NCBI GenBank assembly: GCA_009760855.2
Contig: WPIO01000136.1
Coordinates: 455,001-519,000 of the forward strand
Reading direction: 5' to 3'
DNA length: 64,000 nt
Source: Cristatella mucedo
Lineage: Eukaryota > Bryozoa > Phylactolaemata > Cristatellidae
Made by a program: the position numbers and the translations under genes. Below, piece after piece: positions 1 to 10,794 of this stretch (position 1 is the stretch's first letter; each line of letters starts with the position of its first letter). The notes beneath the pieces are model-generated. The model searched no databases. It had not been told where the DNA came from and saw only the letters and a list, made by a program, of their open reading frames with translations.

Positions 1-352
1 TATGCTTAGCCTAATGGCGGAGATGATCTGATAGGTAGGCTAAAGCCAAATAATGAAGGGACCTGAAAGTGAGGGACAAAACCTTGAAGCTGATTGCTTT
101 GCTTGACTGTGAGCCAGTGCAGGTCGGCAAGAAGTAGAGAGATGTGGCAACTGCGACGCTCAAAACAGACAATCCTAGCTGCGGAGTTTTGCACCGGCTG
201 TAAGCGCCTGATTGCACAGGCCGGTAGACCAGTAAGCAGTGAGTTACCGAAGTCAAGACTTGATGTCACAAATGCATGGACCAACTTAGGTGTGGTATAT
301 CTGTCTAAATAATCCCGAATTTTAGCAATGTTATGTAGCTGATAGTAGGCAC
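1..352 (-). mobile_element. LINE-A 3' coding fragment, cut by window edge
   Basis: The - strand frame (6-284) reads SLDFGNSLLTGLPACAIRRL...LVQNSAAR-like text, the C-terminal part of the LINE-A reverse transcriptase protein, and aligns by eye with 26200-26470. The 3' end lies outside the window. Confidence 0.75.
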
Positions 353-1817
353 TAACAATGTCTTCAGGATTAATAATTTTTATTTTTTAATGCATACATA
401 GTAAATAATTGTACTATTTGGACCAAATAAATTCTTACTCCAATTGTTAACCATGGTTCTTGATTCATAATTTTAAGTTAAATGCGAGCATTATCTATTA
501 ACTTATTAACTTTCTCGTTTAGTTCTTGGTGATAATTATTGTATGGTGGTTTTGATTCCTTCGATCTTTTACCTTCTACTCCAATCCTAACTGGAGTAAC
601 TTTACGAATAAATACTATAGAATCTTCACGTTTACGATTGCGGTTTGCTTTTGGGGACTACCAAAGTTTGAGTTGAGATTTAGATGATTAAAATGTGCTG
701 CCATTTCGAACTGCATTCGGAAAGTATTTTTGTTTAACATAGACACTAATTTCATGGTGGTTTCTTGGGCATCGAGCACCGGTCGGGTCGACGCATCGGT
801 GCTGAGTAGGATGGACCATTAGAGCACAGAGAGCATGTCGCAGAACTAAGGATGTATTTCAGCTAAAGCTCTCTGAAGCTACATTTAAGCAGTCATCCTT
901 AACTGTGCCGGGCGTCTCTAGCCGTACATCGTTTGACAGTAGACGGCTGGTGCCCAGGACGGTTTCCACAGAGCTGGAAACATGGAATCGCATGCACTGA
1001 CCCATAAGGCATCAGAACTTGATTCTGCCATAACCTTTATAATAAATATCGGCCAGAAGAAATTTAAAAGGGTGAAGTAGTGCTTGATAACGTTGAGACC
1101 AGGGGCTCAATTCGCGGTATGTATCCCAGAGATAGAGCTCTTCTTACGTAACCGCCGTTGCTGTATACGAAGCCTTGGCTGCAGAAGATACCAGATCTAG
1201 AGCTTTTTGCAGGCCCCAATCAGCAGCTTGTCTGGGAAGACCAAGGCGGCCTGAGAAAACATCCTTGCAGATGGATAGCAATCATTGTATTTCTTGCTGG
1301 GCGTGTTGAGGAAGACATGAGGGTGCAAGATACGACAATGCGAGCAAGCATTGCCATAAGAGAGCGGGCGGCAGTGACTATATAGTACCTTGCGACAGAT
1401 AAGGGTTTCCATGAACCGCCTTAGTAATCTCCGGCTTCCAAAGTAAGGAGGCTTCAGCTAAATTAGCCAAATCAGTATTTTCGTATGCATAGGGGAGTGC
1501 TCTGCCACCTTCCATATCAGTTTAGGTTATTTTTCATCAGCCCTGTCAGAGCGATAACTCCTCAAGTCTGCAGGGCAGTGTAACAGGGCTTGGAAGATGG
1601 TTACTGTGAGGTGTTGGGAAATTGATTAGATAGCGAAATGTAAAAAATTCAAGAGCTTCTTCGAACAAAATTTCTATTCCTAGAAGCACATCACTACCGT
1701 CTTGAATAAGTAACGAGTTCAGCAGCCGGATGGGAAGACATTGCAGCTGAATTCGCTAGGAGATTGGACCATCCGAACCTTATTGGATACATTGGATGGG
1801 AAAATGTGATTACAAAG
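353..1817. other. Anonymous DNA, no gene recognised
   Basis: AT-rich to about 770, then mixed composition. Short frames at 1158-1412 on both strands resemble nothing I know. No splice or promoter pattern stands out. Confidence 0.4.
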
Positions 1818-2235
1818 CTGAACTGCTGCACTAGTTTAAGCTTCCTCGTTCCTGTAGTTACTGCAAGGAAAATTAATTACCTGTTTAATTCCATCGCTTA
1901 AAGACCGTCGGCGATAGCAGCTTGTGCTCTGCAGATCCTAGGCTGTGGAAATTACTTCCACAATTATTATGGAACGGCTTCTACTCTTCTGCTGCAGACT
2001 GCAGCACATCATTTCCGTCCGTTCTGTGCTACTACTCCTGTGCTGCCGCACTTGCTTGGCTGCCCTCCTGACTCAGCTATGCTTCTCAATTTCCCTATTT
2101 TTGCCTGAGATGAGGTCTGTTGGCTACCGCATGCGTACCAAAAGCCGCTAAGGCTTTGTGTGTGCTACGAGAATCTCTCCTGCGTAACCCCCATTTAGTC
2201 TTAGTGGAGTTACATACAGAGAGATTTCATTCAAG
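1818..2235 (+). mobile_element. LINE-B 3' fragment
   Basis: Begins at AGCTGAACTGCTGCAC and matches, by eye, 15690-15900 and the reverse complement of 47720-48120. It ends with the LINE-B 3' signature (GTGGAGTTACA...GAGA) also seen at 17860-17885 and, inverted, at 47710-47740. The coding frame is full of stops. Confidence 0.7.
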
Positions 2236-2589
2236 AAACCTTCAGGGAGTCAGCGGCTCCATCTACTTCAACTAAAAACGTTAGCTGAGCTCCAATAGTA
2301 TAGGCTAAATGTGCTTCTAGTGACATCGATGCTGGCTCCAACGGCTACAGTTACTGTTAGCGACATTTATATATTATTATTTATATTATTATTATTATAT
2401 ATTTATATATTATTATTATTATGGAGTATTTCGAAGCAGCACGCTGGCAGCAGCAGTGGAGAACGGGCCTTGAGAGCCTGGATGCGCCTTCGACCGCTTC
2501 CAGGGATCATTGAACCTGTACCTTATACGTCATAGTCGTCGAGGTCGCGTTTCCAGAATAGGAATACATTTTAAAGCCACACTGGAAAT
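2236..2589. repeat. TTA/TA-rich microsatellite-like stretch and flanks
   Basis: From about 2365 to 2430 the sequence is an imperfect (TTA)n/(TA)n tract. It could be the tail of a decayed LINE but no body is attached. The rest of the interval is anonymous. Confidence 0.5.
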
Positions 2590-3530
2590 ATAAAGCGGTC
2601 TAGAAATTGGAAAGGCTGACGCTCAAAATTGGCTCTGCCAGCGTATCCCCTGTTGAATCAGCTCCAAATCTGGGTGTCATGTTCCGATGTGACCTCTCGT
2701 TAGACGACCACATCAGCTCGACAGTCAAGTCTGCCTACTTTCAGCTACATAACATTACTAAAATTCACGCTTGTTTAGATAAGGATATCACGTCTAAGTT
2801 AGTCCGTGCATTTGTAACATCCCGTCTTGACTTCTGTAACTCACTGCTTGCTGGCATACCGGCATGTGCGATCAGGCGATTGCAGCTGATGCAAAACTCT
2901 GCAGCTAGGCTCGTCTGTTGGGAGCATCGCAGTTGCCACATCACACCATTTTTCACAGACCTGCACTGGCTACCAGTCAAGCAACGGATTGACTTCAAGG
3001 TTTTGTCGCTCACTTTTAGGTCCCTTCATTCTATGGCTCCAGCCTATCTGTCAGATATACTACCCCATCAGGCCAAGCATCGTACCACCCGCTTTTCGGA
3101 ATCCAACTGTTTACCAATACCTTGCACAAACCTCAAATCCTTTGGAGACCGTGCATTTAGCTCGTATGCTCCCAAAGCCTGGAACTCCCTCCCGACTTGC
3201 GTCAGAACATCCCCTGACTTGACCACATTTAAAAGGAACTTGAAAAGACACCTATTTAAGGTAGCATTTAGTGGATCCCTGTGATTCGTCCTCGATGTGC
3301 TTATGCGTGCTGACACTGTGCATGCTGCCACTAACCACATTTCCATGCTGACCCTGTGCGTGTCACCCTTAACCATGTTATTTATTTTGTTTGTTTTTCA
3401 AGCATGATGTTACTCAGCATTCAATCGCTTTTCCCTTTGCAGCAAACGTGAGGCGCCTAGAAAGAGATTGAACTTTCTGAGGGCGCTCTATCCAGCGCAT
3501 TATTATCATTATTCTTATCATTATCTTGAC
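2590..3530 (+). mobile_element. LINE-A 3' copy, 5'-truncated, with the longest C-terminal frame
   Basis: Frame 2607-3284 (225 residues) is uninterrupted. It covers the post-YADD thumb (SDLSLDD-like text, here CDLSLDDH), SRLDFCNSLLAG, RLQLMQNSAARLVC, DLHWLPVKQRIDFKVLSLTF and KAWNSLPTCVRTSPDLTTFKRN, ending FSGSL. A 3' UTR follows, up to the CCTAGAAAGAGATT tail motif and an ATT-rich end. Typical of a dead-on-arrival 5'-truncated insertion. Confidence 0.85.
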
Positions 3531-5160
3531 GGCAAAGTGTACATCTAAAGAGTTTGCCACACCAGCCAGTCGGTAGAACATGCACTGGATATTGATAGTG
3601 CGGCCAAATTTCGTGCTCTACAAAATCATTCCACAGCACCAACCCATGTGGACGATCTTATAAAAGCCAACTTTTCTCTGAAAATAAGGTGTCCTTATAA
3701 TGAGGCAGGGGCTACTTTTGAATGCTTCATACGATACTAGCCGAGGGCATCGAGTGATGGGTTCACGGCTGCTTGTACCGCAGCAAATCAGCTACGACGA
3801 CGGCAGCCGTACAGAAGTGACAAGAACCGAGGCAACTCGTGATTACCGACTGAAGTGGCAGGACAGCACGAGGCTTGGCGTGAGCCGTAATCGGTCGCGG
3901 TGAAAGTCAAGAGTGGTCGCCAAACTCTTCACACCGGTTAACCTATTTATCCTGGCACGTCTTATTCGTGTGCCTCATAATGACGTCTCATTTATATCAA
4001 AATTACTGTGTGGATTTTTACTGAAGCATTGGCGTAGCTCTATTATGGCACTTTCCCCAAAGTGCTGCCAGGTATTTTCCGCTGACTGATTTTGGTATTT
4101 CTTTAGCAGCTGCTCAGCCACAATCAGCCGGTCTTCGTTGCGGCCGCTTTTCTTGGTCAATTAGCTCAGCCCTGAGCGGACAGGCTGAGAACTGCTTGAC
4201 GTTGAGCTGTGCGGCCGCAGCAAGCTTCATTTATTGATGCACTAGCACCTCAAGAATCATCCCGATCAATCTACCTTTTCGCGATGTCATCCTTACAATT
4301 ATAGAGTATTAGCGTCACTTGCACGTGGACATGCTTTGACATGCGTCGTGTATTTCCCAATTGCAAAAGCTGGGCAAATAAATTACAAACAATTAAGTTG
4401 TTATAGAGCAATATTACCCATGTCGTAAAAATTGGAGGCGAGCTGAATGAATTTTGTCAACAATACAATCTATTCGTACACAGTTCTTCGAGTGCAAGGC
4501 ATTTCCTTTACCGGACTTGCAGTACGCCCCCAGTATGCACCACGAATAGCCACACCTAGCCATTACATACAAGACTTCATGATCTGGAGGCCTGAAAGGT
4601 ATGCTCTCATAAAAAGCTCGTTAGAAGAAGCAATGGGACCCAACCATCTGCAAGAAGTCAAGCGAGGCGTTAATTGGTATAGCAAGAAAGTCAACAAGTT
4701 GAAATGTATCACTTCGTTTTGAAATGTACACTTTTCCGAATAATACAAACTCACTGCTTATTGGTTTACCGGCCTGTGAATCAAAATCACGTCAAACTTA
4801 CGCCAACCAAAAGTAGGTTTTTTGAACGTCTGCTTCTATAAACTGCAAATGTCACTACCACGTAATTAGGCAATAACTGAATCCATTCATTCGGAAGCGC
4901 TAGCTAGCAGCGAGAGCCGGTAATAACGCATTGCGGGCGGCCCAAGGCGAGTAAAAGGCTGTAAAAAAAAAACGAGCGCATACAATAGATTCAATGCTAG
5001 TGCTTGCGCTGTCGTCCTAGATAGCAAACACTTGGATGGATAGCGAGCCGAGCGGCATCGCCCGCTGCCGACAGAGAGCGCTGCCGCCGTTCGCCCTAAC
5101 GTGCATGCGCCTTAGCTTATAACTCGCCGCAATTAGATGCTGAAGCAAAAGAACGGGAAG
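3531..5160. other. Anonymous DNA, no gene recognised
   Basis: Several short open frames (3700-3903 +, 4447-4722 +) do not resemble known proteins and lack clear splice or promoter context. From about 4890 the base composition shifts to GC- and CpG-rich, leading into the promoter-like patch. Confidence 0.4.
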
Positions 5161-5164
5161 CTCG

Positions 5165-5174
5165 TATATAAAAG
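5165..5174 (+). promoter_or_regulatory. Strong TATA box in a CpG-rich patch
   Basis: TATATAAAAG is a consensus TATA box. A G/A-rich start region with GAGTGC lies about 30 bases downstream. The CpG-rich stretch 4890-7130 that follows has no recognisable protein. It could drive an unrecognised gene whose first exon is mostly non-coding, or a decayed element. Confidence 0.4.
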
Positions 5175-5499
5175 CAAGATGCGCTAGCAGCTGAGTGCAA
5201 ACGCAGATGCTCGCTCTCCGTCGGGGTGAGGGAGGCGGGACAGACGACGATCATAACACTGGTTCGTACCCGAGTTGATAGCTCGCAGTTGCTCTCCGCA
5301 ACCGACAGAGGCTTACCGGAGCTAAGCGCGCCGGGCAGTTAGTGCCCGACGGCATCGGTGCGCCTACCGCGGTCATCTCGAATTACGTTGCTCGCATTTC
5401 AGCGCTTCCCCTGCTCACTCGCACGTTCTCGCACGAAGTGCTTCCGGCGTCCCCCCCCCGACAAAGACGCACGACTCTTCGCGCTAAAACTCTATAAAG

Positions 5500-5559
5500 G
5501 CGGCGCCAAGCTTAGAAGGGTCCGCACTGGCGTGCGGACCCTTCTAAGCTTGGCGCCGC
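5500..5559. repeat. Perfect hairpin, 28-bp arms, 4-base loop
   Basis: Arms 5500-5527 and 5532-5559 are exact reverse complements around loop TGGC. The right arm overlaps the first unit of the tandem repeat that follows. Confidence 0.9.
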
Positions 5560-5621
5560 TAGCTTGGCTAAGCTTGGCGCCGCTAGCTCTTGGCTAAGCT
5601 TGGCGCCGCTAGCTCTTGGCT
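5546..5621. repeat. Three tandem copies of a 24-26 bp unit
   Basis: Units at 5546-5569 (24 bp), 5570-5595 (26 bp) and 5596-5621 (26 bp) start AAGCTTGGCGCCGCTAGCT; the last two are identical. The unit's start is also the palindrome's right-arm end. Confidence 0.9.
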
Positions 5622-7250
5622 AGCTCCTCCAACCCAGTTTTAGGGAGACGCAACGCTCGTGAGTGGACGCGAGTTTGAGCGGCCCCTCGCACGCACCCAA
5701 GAATTGACCGTATCGTCGAAGCTCGAGGCTTTTAAGAATGACCGACGCGTACGATTCCTGCTGGCCCACGGTTCAGCGACCTTCAGCACGAAACTAGAGC
5801 TGTCTTCGATGTTTATTAATAGCGTGGCCGCAGGCGCAGAATAGATGGCGACGATAGACCATTTTCTTACGAGAAGCGTCCGCGGCGAGTCACGTGAGCG
5901 CAAGCCGAGCAACGAGCCCTGTCACGGGCGGCCAGCACTCGTCGATTCCATGCTGCAGCCGCTAGCGACGGCGAGCACAGGCCAGCGGCAGCCGGCTACC
6001 GCACTCTCCTCAGAGGGGTGAAGGTCAAGTTTATTCAGGAAATGGGTGCGGCGGGCGCAGCGGAGCGAGAGAGAGAGAGAGCGAGAGAGCGCGGACAAAG
6101 GCCGCCTAAGACTAGCATTTAAGTCCACGGTGAGCTCCGTCATTGCGCCATCATTTATAACTCAACGGGTCCCAGAGCGGCGATAAGCGGGTTTGCTATC
6201 CGCTGTACCTCTAAGCCGGACAACGGCTATATGTATGAATCACACTCGGACCCTCACCGGACCAGCGGCCTCTTGCGGACTCGTGCGGCAAGTCACGACT
6301 CCCGCAGTGACGCGGACAGCGAGCTGAAGTTGCTGAAATGGACTTTCGTTCGGATGCCTTATGATCCAAACAGAGCGTTGTGGCGGCATTCCGCTCACTA
6401 TATTGTGCCGAGCAACACTTAAGCCCGGGTTTTTTGAAATACACATCGTGTTGATGCAGTTATCGCCTTAGCTAGTGTGACGGGTTGTTATAACAGCGAG
6501 CTATTCTGATGCTCGCCCCTCCCCTATGACCGGAAACCCGCTAAGTGCCCATCTGCAGTCGCAACGTGCGAACCGAGCATTTCCGCCTTTCCGACGCGGT
6601 TGCTGCTTCCGGCATTCTCCTGAACGGCCTGAGCTGATCGCGCCAGCGACACAAGTACCCGAGCATCGCGATCGAGCTCTTCCGTAGAAAGGTTGAACAA
6701 ATAATAGCTGCTGCAACAGCCCAATCCATCCCCGAGCGTAGCCTGACTCGACCTCTTCGGCTGGCAAGCAGACCGTTTTCGTCGAGAACAGTACCGACCG
6801 CCGAGCGGTAGGGAAAGCTGCTGCGCACGTGCGGAGCGCACCGTCGTCGAAGTTGGACCCGTGAAGCTAGCGCATGTGAGCAGTAGGAAGTTTGATCGCA
6901 ATCGCTGCACGTCTCGTGATCGTAGGCGTGTCTACGCGCAAAACGGCAGAGCGATGATTTTCGCCGGATGCATCAGGCTCCGCTGCGCCTCCGCCTCGCG
7001 TAGATTCGTGGTTCCGATCTCAGGAGAGTCACTGCGATAGCTCCGCAAGTGCACGCACTCTCTGTAGCGATTTGCGACTGCTTTAAATATATGCGGCAGT
7101 GGCGTATTTGCGGGGCGGCGGAAAAGCAAGCCTGATCTTTAATTCCGAGGTCGTTCGACTGTCGCTATCCTGTGGCACATGCTGCCCCGCTGTCCTCGCA
7201 GCGGCCACCGGCTGCTGCGTCTTTTCTGTCCGCCGAGCTTTCTTGTGGTG
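5622..7250. other. CpG-rich patch, no recognisable coding sequence
   Basis: GC- and CpG-rich with many overlapping short frames on both strands, as random GC-rich DNA gives. A short GA-rich run sits near 6068-6090. No family motif seen. It may be promoter, 5'-UTR or first-intron sequence of a gene whose exons lie elsewhere. Confidence 0.4.
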
Positions 7251-7257
7251 ATCCGTA

Positions 7258-7422
7258 ATGGCACACTAGGTAAGGCGGTTGCTTTCATGACCTCGGTCCC
7301 GAGGTCGTGGGTTCCATTCATGTGGTGGGCGATCCTTTATCACCACTGCAAGCGGTGGTGATAGCCGTAAAGGCTCTTCTGTCGCTATACAAAAAGAGGC
7401 TGTTTAAGCAGCTAGGTTTATA
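7258..7422 (+). mobile_element. SINE-1 copy 1 (tRNA-headed)
   Basis: Head GGTAAGGCGGTTGC (A-box-like) and GTGGGTTCCATTC (B-box-like) are followed by a body GGGCGATCC...CACTGCAAGCGGTGGTGATA and a tail CTCTTCTGTCGCTATAC...GAGGCTGTTTAAGCAGCT. The same order of blocks is found at 36382-36540, 37452-37600 and 42833-42980. Confidence 0.75.
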
Positions 7423-7974
7423 ATTATTATTATTATTAATGTTCACGCGGCGATTCATAAGCTGCCAGCGTCAGGCTTAGACGCCAGACGCATCCGTCTC
7501 TGCGGTTACAGCAGCGAGCTGTAGATTAGGTGACGACGCCCCGAATCGCATTAGGAGAGCTTAGCGGAAGAAGAAGGAGGTCACGTGAATTACACCTAGC
7601 GAGCCGTGGCACCTGGCATTCGCAGCCGCGACTTCTTTCGCCTTCTACACACGGCCTGCCATCCTATCATCGCTGCTTGGGAGCTAAATTGGGTCTAAAT
7701 TGCGGCTCGACGCCACAGTAGCCGTAGAAAAGCGAGCGCTTTACTGGACTTTCGCAATTAACGTCGCCGCAACAGCGATGCGGGCCGCTTACGTCGTGCC
7801 AGGCCTTGCCAGGCGTCCATGATCCGATCTAGTGCACAGAGAGACAGTCGCCTGTTCGACGACGGGGCCAAGACGATTTTTATTTTACGCCGTTTCGACA
7901 CTTATCTAAGACACTTAGCTGAGGCCCGAGGAAGAGCAGACGATTGGTGAGCCTCGACGGACGCCGGGAGATGC
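7423..7974. other. Anonymous DNA after SINE-1
   Basis: A short (ATT)n run near 7426-7440 may be the SINE-1 tail. The rest is GC-moderate and carries no recognised gene. Confidence 0.4.
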
Positions 7975-8365
7975 TGGAATGTAATGCAACGTTAAGCAAT
8001 GTATCTCTCGCGCAACAAAGATAGCGTGGAAAGCATAGCAGAGTCAGGAGAGCAGTTGAGGAAGTGAGTAGCATGGAAATAGCAGCTCAGGACTGCTGAA
8101 AAGGATATGCCATAGTCGGCAGCAGGAGAGTGGGTGTCTATGCGTAAGAATCGCGGAAGTGAGTTCCACAGTCTTGGACTAGCAGAGAAAAAGCTTCTGT
8201 CGCCAACGGTCTTTAAGCGGAGGAATGGAACAGCTAATTTATTTTCCGTGCACTACTTGTGGGAGGGAGGAGGCTGAAAGTGGCGCAGCAGTTCAGCCAG
8301 GTATGGAGGAGCCAAGCCGTGGCTGGCCTTGTGGGTCAGCGTAAGAACTGCTTTGTATCCGTCGC
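7975..8365 (-). mobile_element. LINE-B 3' coding fragment
   Basis: Matches the - strand of 47790-48170 closely by eye, including the blocks AGCATAGCAGAGTCAGGAG and GTCAGCGTAAGAACTGCTTTG. Interrupted by stops. Confidence 0.7.
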
Positions 8366-8699
8366 AAAGAGACGTGCCTACGTATGCACAAATTGACCGT
8401 CAGAGCAGTGTCTGAGTTGTTTCAAAATGGTTCCCCGGGGTCGCCCAACGTACCGCGATTAGTCTTGATCAGCACGAAGCCTGTTTTGCAAACGAAGTTA
8501 GAATACAGTATACCTCCCCCACTGGCATTTTTAATTAGCGTGTCTACCAGGAAAGGTGATGTGACACTCAGCCGCGTTGAAGCATCCTTCGCGGAAGAGC
8601 GTAGTGATGTCATGCACCAGCCAGTTCACACTCGCAAGATAGTAAAAAAGGCAATTCTCCCTAACGAATAAAAGCGGTGGGAAATACACGGCACTTAGC
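8366..8699. other. Anonymous DNA between LINE fragments
   Basis: Contains frame 8384-8671 (+, 95 residues), which resembles no family I know. It might be decayed LINE-B sequence read antisense. Confidence 0.3.
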
Positions 8700-9089
8700 T
8701 TAATTTAAAATGCGTAAATTCGTGGGATTTAGTGAAGTCTAATCCAGGAAGCATTCCGCAATTTGCGAGCATGTAAATATGTGAGGCGCGGACTCCAAGG
8801 ATTTGAGTTTGATCAGAGGAAAAACATAACCTCATGTGTTATCTTTCATTGGCAGAAAGACCTGCAAGTGCTGAGCTATAGAAATATAGACAGGTGTCAC
8901 AAACGCATGTAACAGCTTCGCTTCGATATCCTTTTTCAAGAGCCCAAAACTTTGCGTTATTATCACGTTATTGAACAAAGACAGAATTGAGTGCGGAATT
9001 GATGCCGTCATCTAGCGAAAGATTACTTCGGAGCAGAACACCCAGATTCAATGAAGAGGCAACATAACATATGCCAACAGAGCTTATGT
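8700..9089 (-). mobile_element. LINE-A degenerate copy, left part
   Basis: The segments GGACTCCAAGGATTTGAG and GAACACCCAGATTC match LINE-A - strand landmarks. The copy is interrupted at about 9090 by an R2-like element and resumes near 10201. Confidence 0.55.
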
Positions 9090-10200
9090 TTTAATTTTTT
9101 AGCAAATTATTGTCAGCCGGAGGATGCCTGCTCTGCCGGAGCCGCCAGGCTCTTCTTCCTGCAACTTCCGGTTCAGGAGCAGGGACCACATGGCTTCCGA
9201 CCCGGAAATGGCGTCCTCGACGCACAGCCGCCGCAACGCCGTCCGTTCCTTGTGCGAGAGGCCGAGGTCTACTAGGCAGGCTTCATTATCCAGCCGCCCA
9301 GACCACAATGGGTCTCACCACTGTCGAACGGCAGCCAGCGGTCAGGAAAGACCGCTGGCTGCTGCCTCATATTTATCAACCGTTTTCCGGGCCGCTACCA
9401 CAAGGGAATCCTTGGTGCCGTCAAACGACAACGTTGCATCCACTTTGACAGCGTCGCTGCAGTTGTCGACGACCAGGTCGGGCTCCCAAGCCAGAACCCC
9501 GGCGAGCGGGAAGGCACGACCTGCCGAGAAGCAGGAGAGCGAGGACAGTGGCCGGAAGAGCCCCGATGAGGCGACCCAGAACCAGGTTGTGGCGAGCCGC
9601 TATTGCTTGCAACATCTGTCAGCGGTGGCTTAGGACGTGGCAGACGGTCTCAGTCTCAGTGCTGCAAAGGCGGCAGTCGGTGGCCGCGTTGCGGGGTGTG
9701 ACCGGCTCCTTGCGGCGCCGCTCCACCGGCAGCCCACGACCAGACGAGCGCGGCGAACGAATCGCCACGCTCGAAACGATAGGCCGACACCCGCGGTCTG
9801 AAAGTGACCGTGGGCAGCGAGCCTGCCGCCGTGGCCAGGCAGCGGCTGACCCTGCCCTGAGCAGGCTGGGCCGCCCAAGCCCGGCCTTCAGCCAACCTGG
9901 CGAACTCTCGCCGTTTGGAAATGGCGACGCGCGCGGCAAGAACGAGCGCTCCATCTCGGTGGGGTCGGTTGAGACCTGAGCTTGAGGACCGTCCGAGCCG
10001 CGGGCAGCGAGATGCGGCAGGAGAGACGCTGACGATGATGGAGTGTCGAGCATCCGAGGCTCTGACCCTGACCCTGTTTCCATGGCCGAATACAGCCGGG
10101 CTCACGTACAGCAGTGAGAGCTCCTCGTCAGACAATGGCGTGCCACCCACTCCGTCAGCGGCCCGGTCGAGGTGATGGCGTGCGACACGTCGCAAGCACA
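9090..10200 (-). mobile_element. R2-like non-LTR element fragment with restriction-like endonuclease domain
   Basis: GC-rich block of about 1.1 kb inside AT-richer LINE-A. On the - strand it shows, in order: a thumb-like region with AQPAQGRVSRCLATAAGS; a zinc knuckle CRLCSTETETVCHVLSH (about 9670-9617) followed by IAARHN (about 9600); EPDLVVDN and VDATLSFDGTKDSLVVAARK (about 9490-9380), which match the P-D...D...K layout of the restriction-like endonuclease of R2/R4/NeSL-type LINEs; and a C-terminal helix-rich tail. The last knuckle Cys is Arg and a stop follows it; at least one frameshift separates knuckle and endonuclease. It is inactive and 5'-truncated. The exact clade is not resolved. 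Confidence 0.65.
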
Positions 10201-10510
10201 TGCTTGGATTTTCAGCGCTTGATTAACACTAGATTTGCCCATAACAACTAAGTTTGCTTTATCGGCATTAAATTTGACCAAGTTTGTTGCCATCCATCTA
10301 AGAATAACAGCACTGGGACGAGCCTAGTAAGTTAAGAGTTTGAGGTGCCAGAAGGAAGGACGGTTAGAGGCAAAGGGACAACCATGTGTCATCCTCATTA
10401 TTGTGTAAAATCCACGAATTTTTCTTGGCGATGACACCGGCGAGAGGAAAAGTAGCAACTATGAACAGAAGTAGACCAAGGACACAACCCTTAAAACCTT
10501 AAACAGTATT
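10201..10510 (-). mobile_element. LINE-A degenerate copy, right part
   Basis: TTTGCCCATAACAACTAAG and GTTGCCATCCATCTAAG match the LINE-A reverse transcriptase region (compare 26625-26690). It continues the copy interrupted at 9090. Confidence 0.6.
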
Positions 10511-10794
10511 GGTATCTTGAATTTCAAAGGCTCATTGAACCTAATTGGTGGGCGTTGAATCGTCGCTCCGAAATCTTCCCCTGGGGTAGGCCATAACCTA
10601 CTACAGAGTAATTCCAGCGATGCACAGACGATGTGATAGGTGTTCAAGAAAGCTAAATGATCGTGGGATCAAACGCTGCCGCATGATCCGGAAAAACTAA
10701 AAAGGTACATCCTGCACTAGTACTGTTTCTGCGGGATTATCTGTTCTGTCTCCTGAATTACATTTTTTTAAAGCTTAGAACATTTTATATAATA
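10511..10794. other. Anonymous AT-leaning DNA
   Basis: No repeat or gene recognised; lies between two LINE-A copies. Confidence 0.4.

Noticed and set aside
9124-9633. + strand frame of 169 residues in the GC-rich block
   Set aside because: It is the antisense shadow of the R2-like element on the - strand, whose motifs are recognisable.
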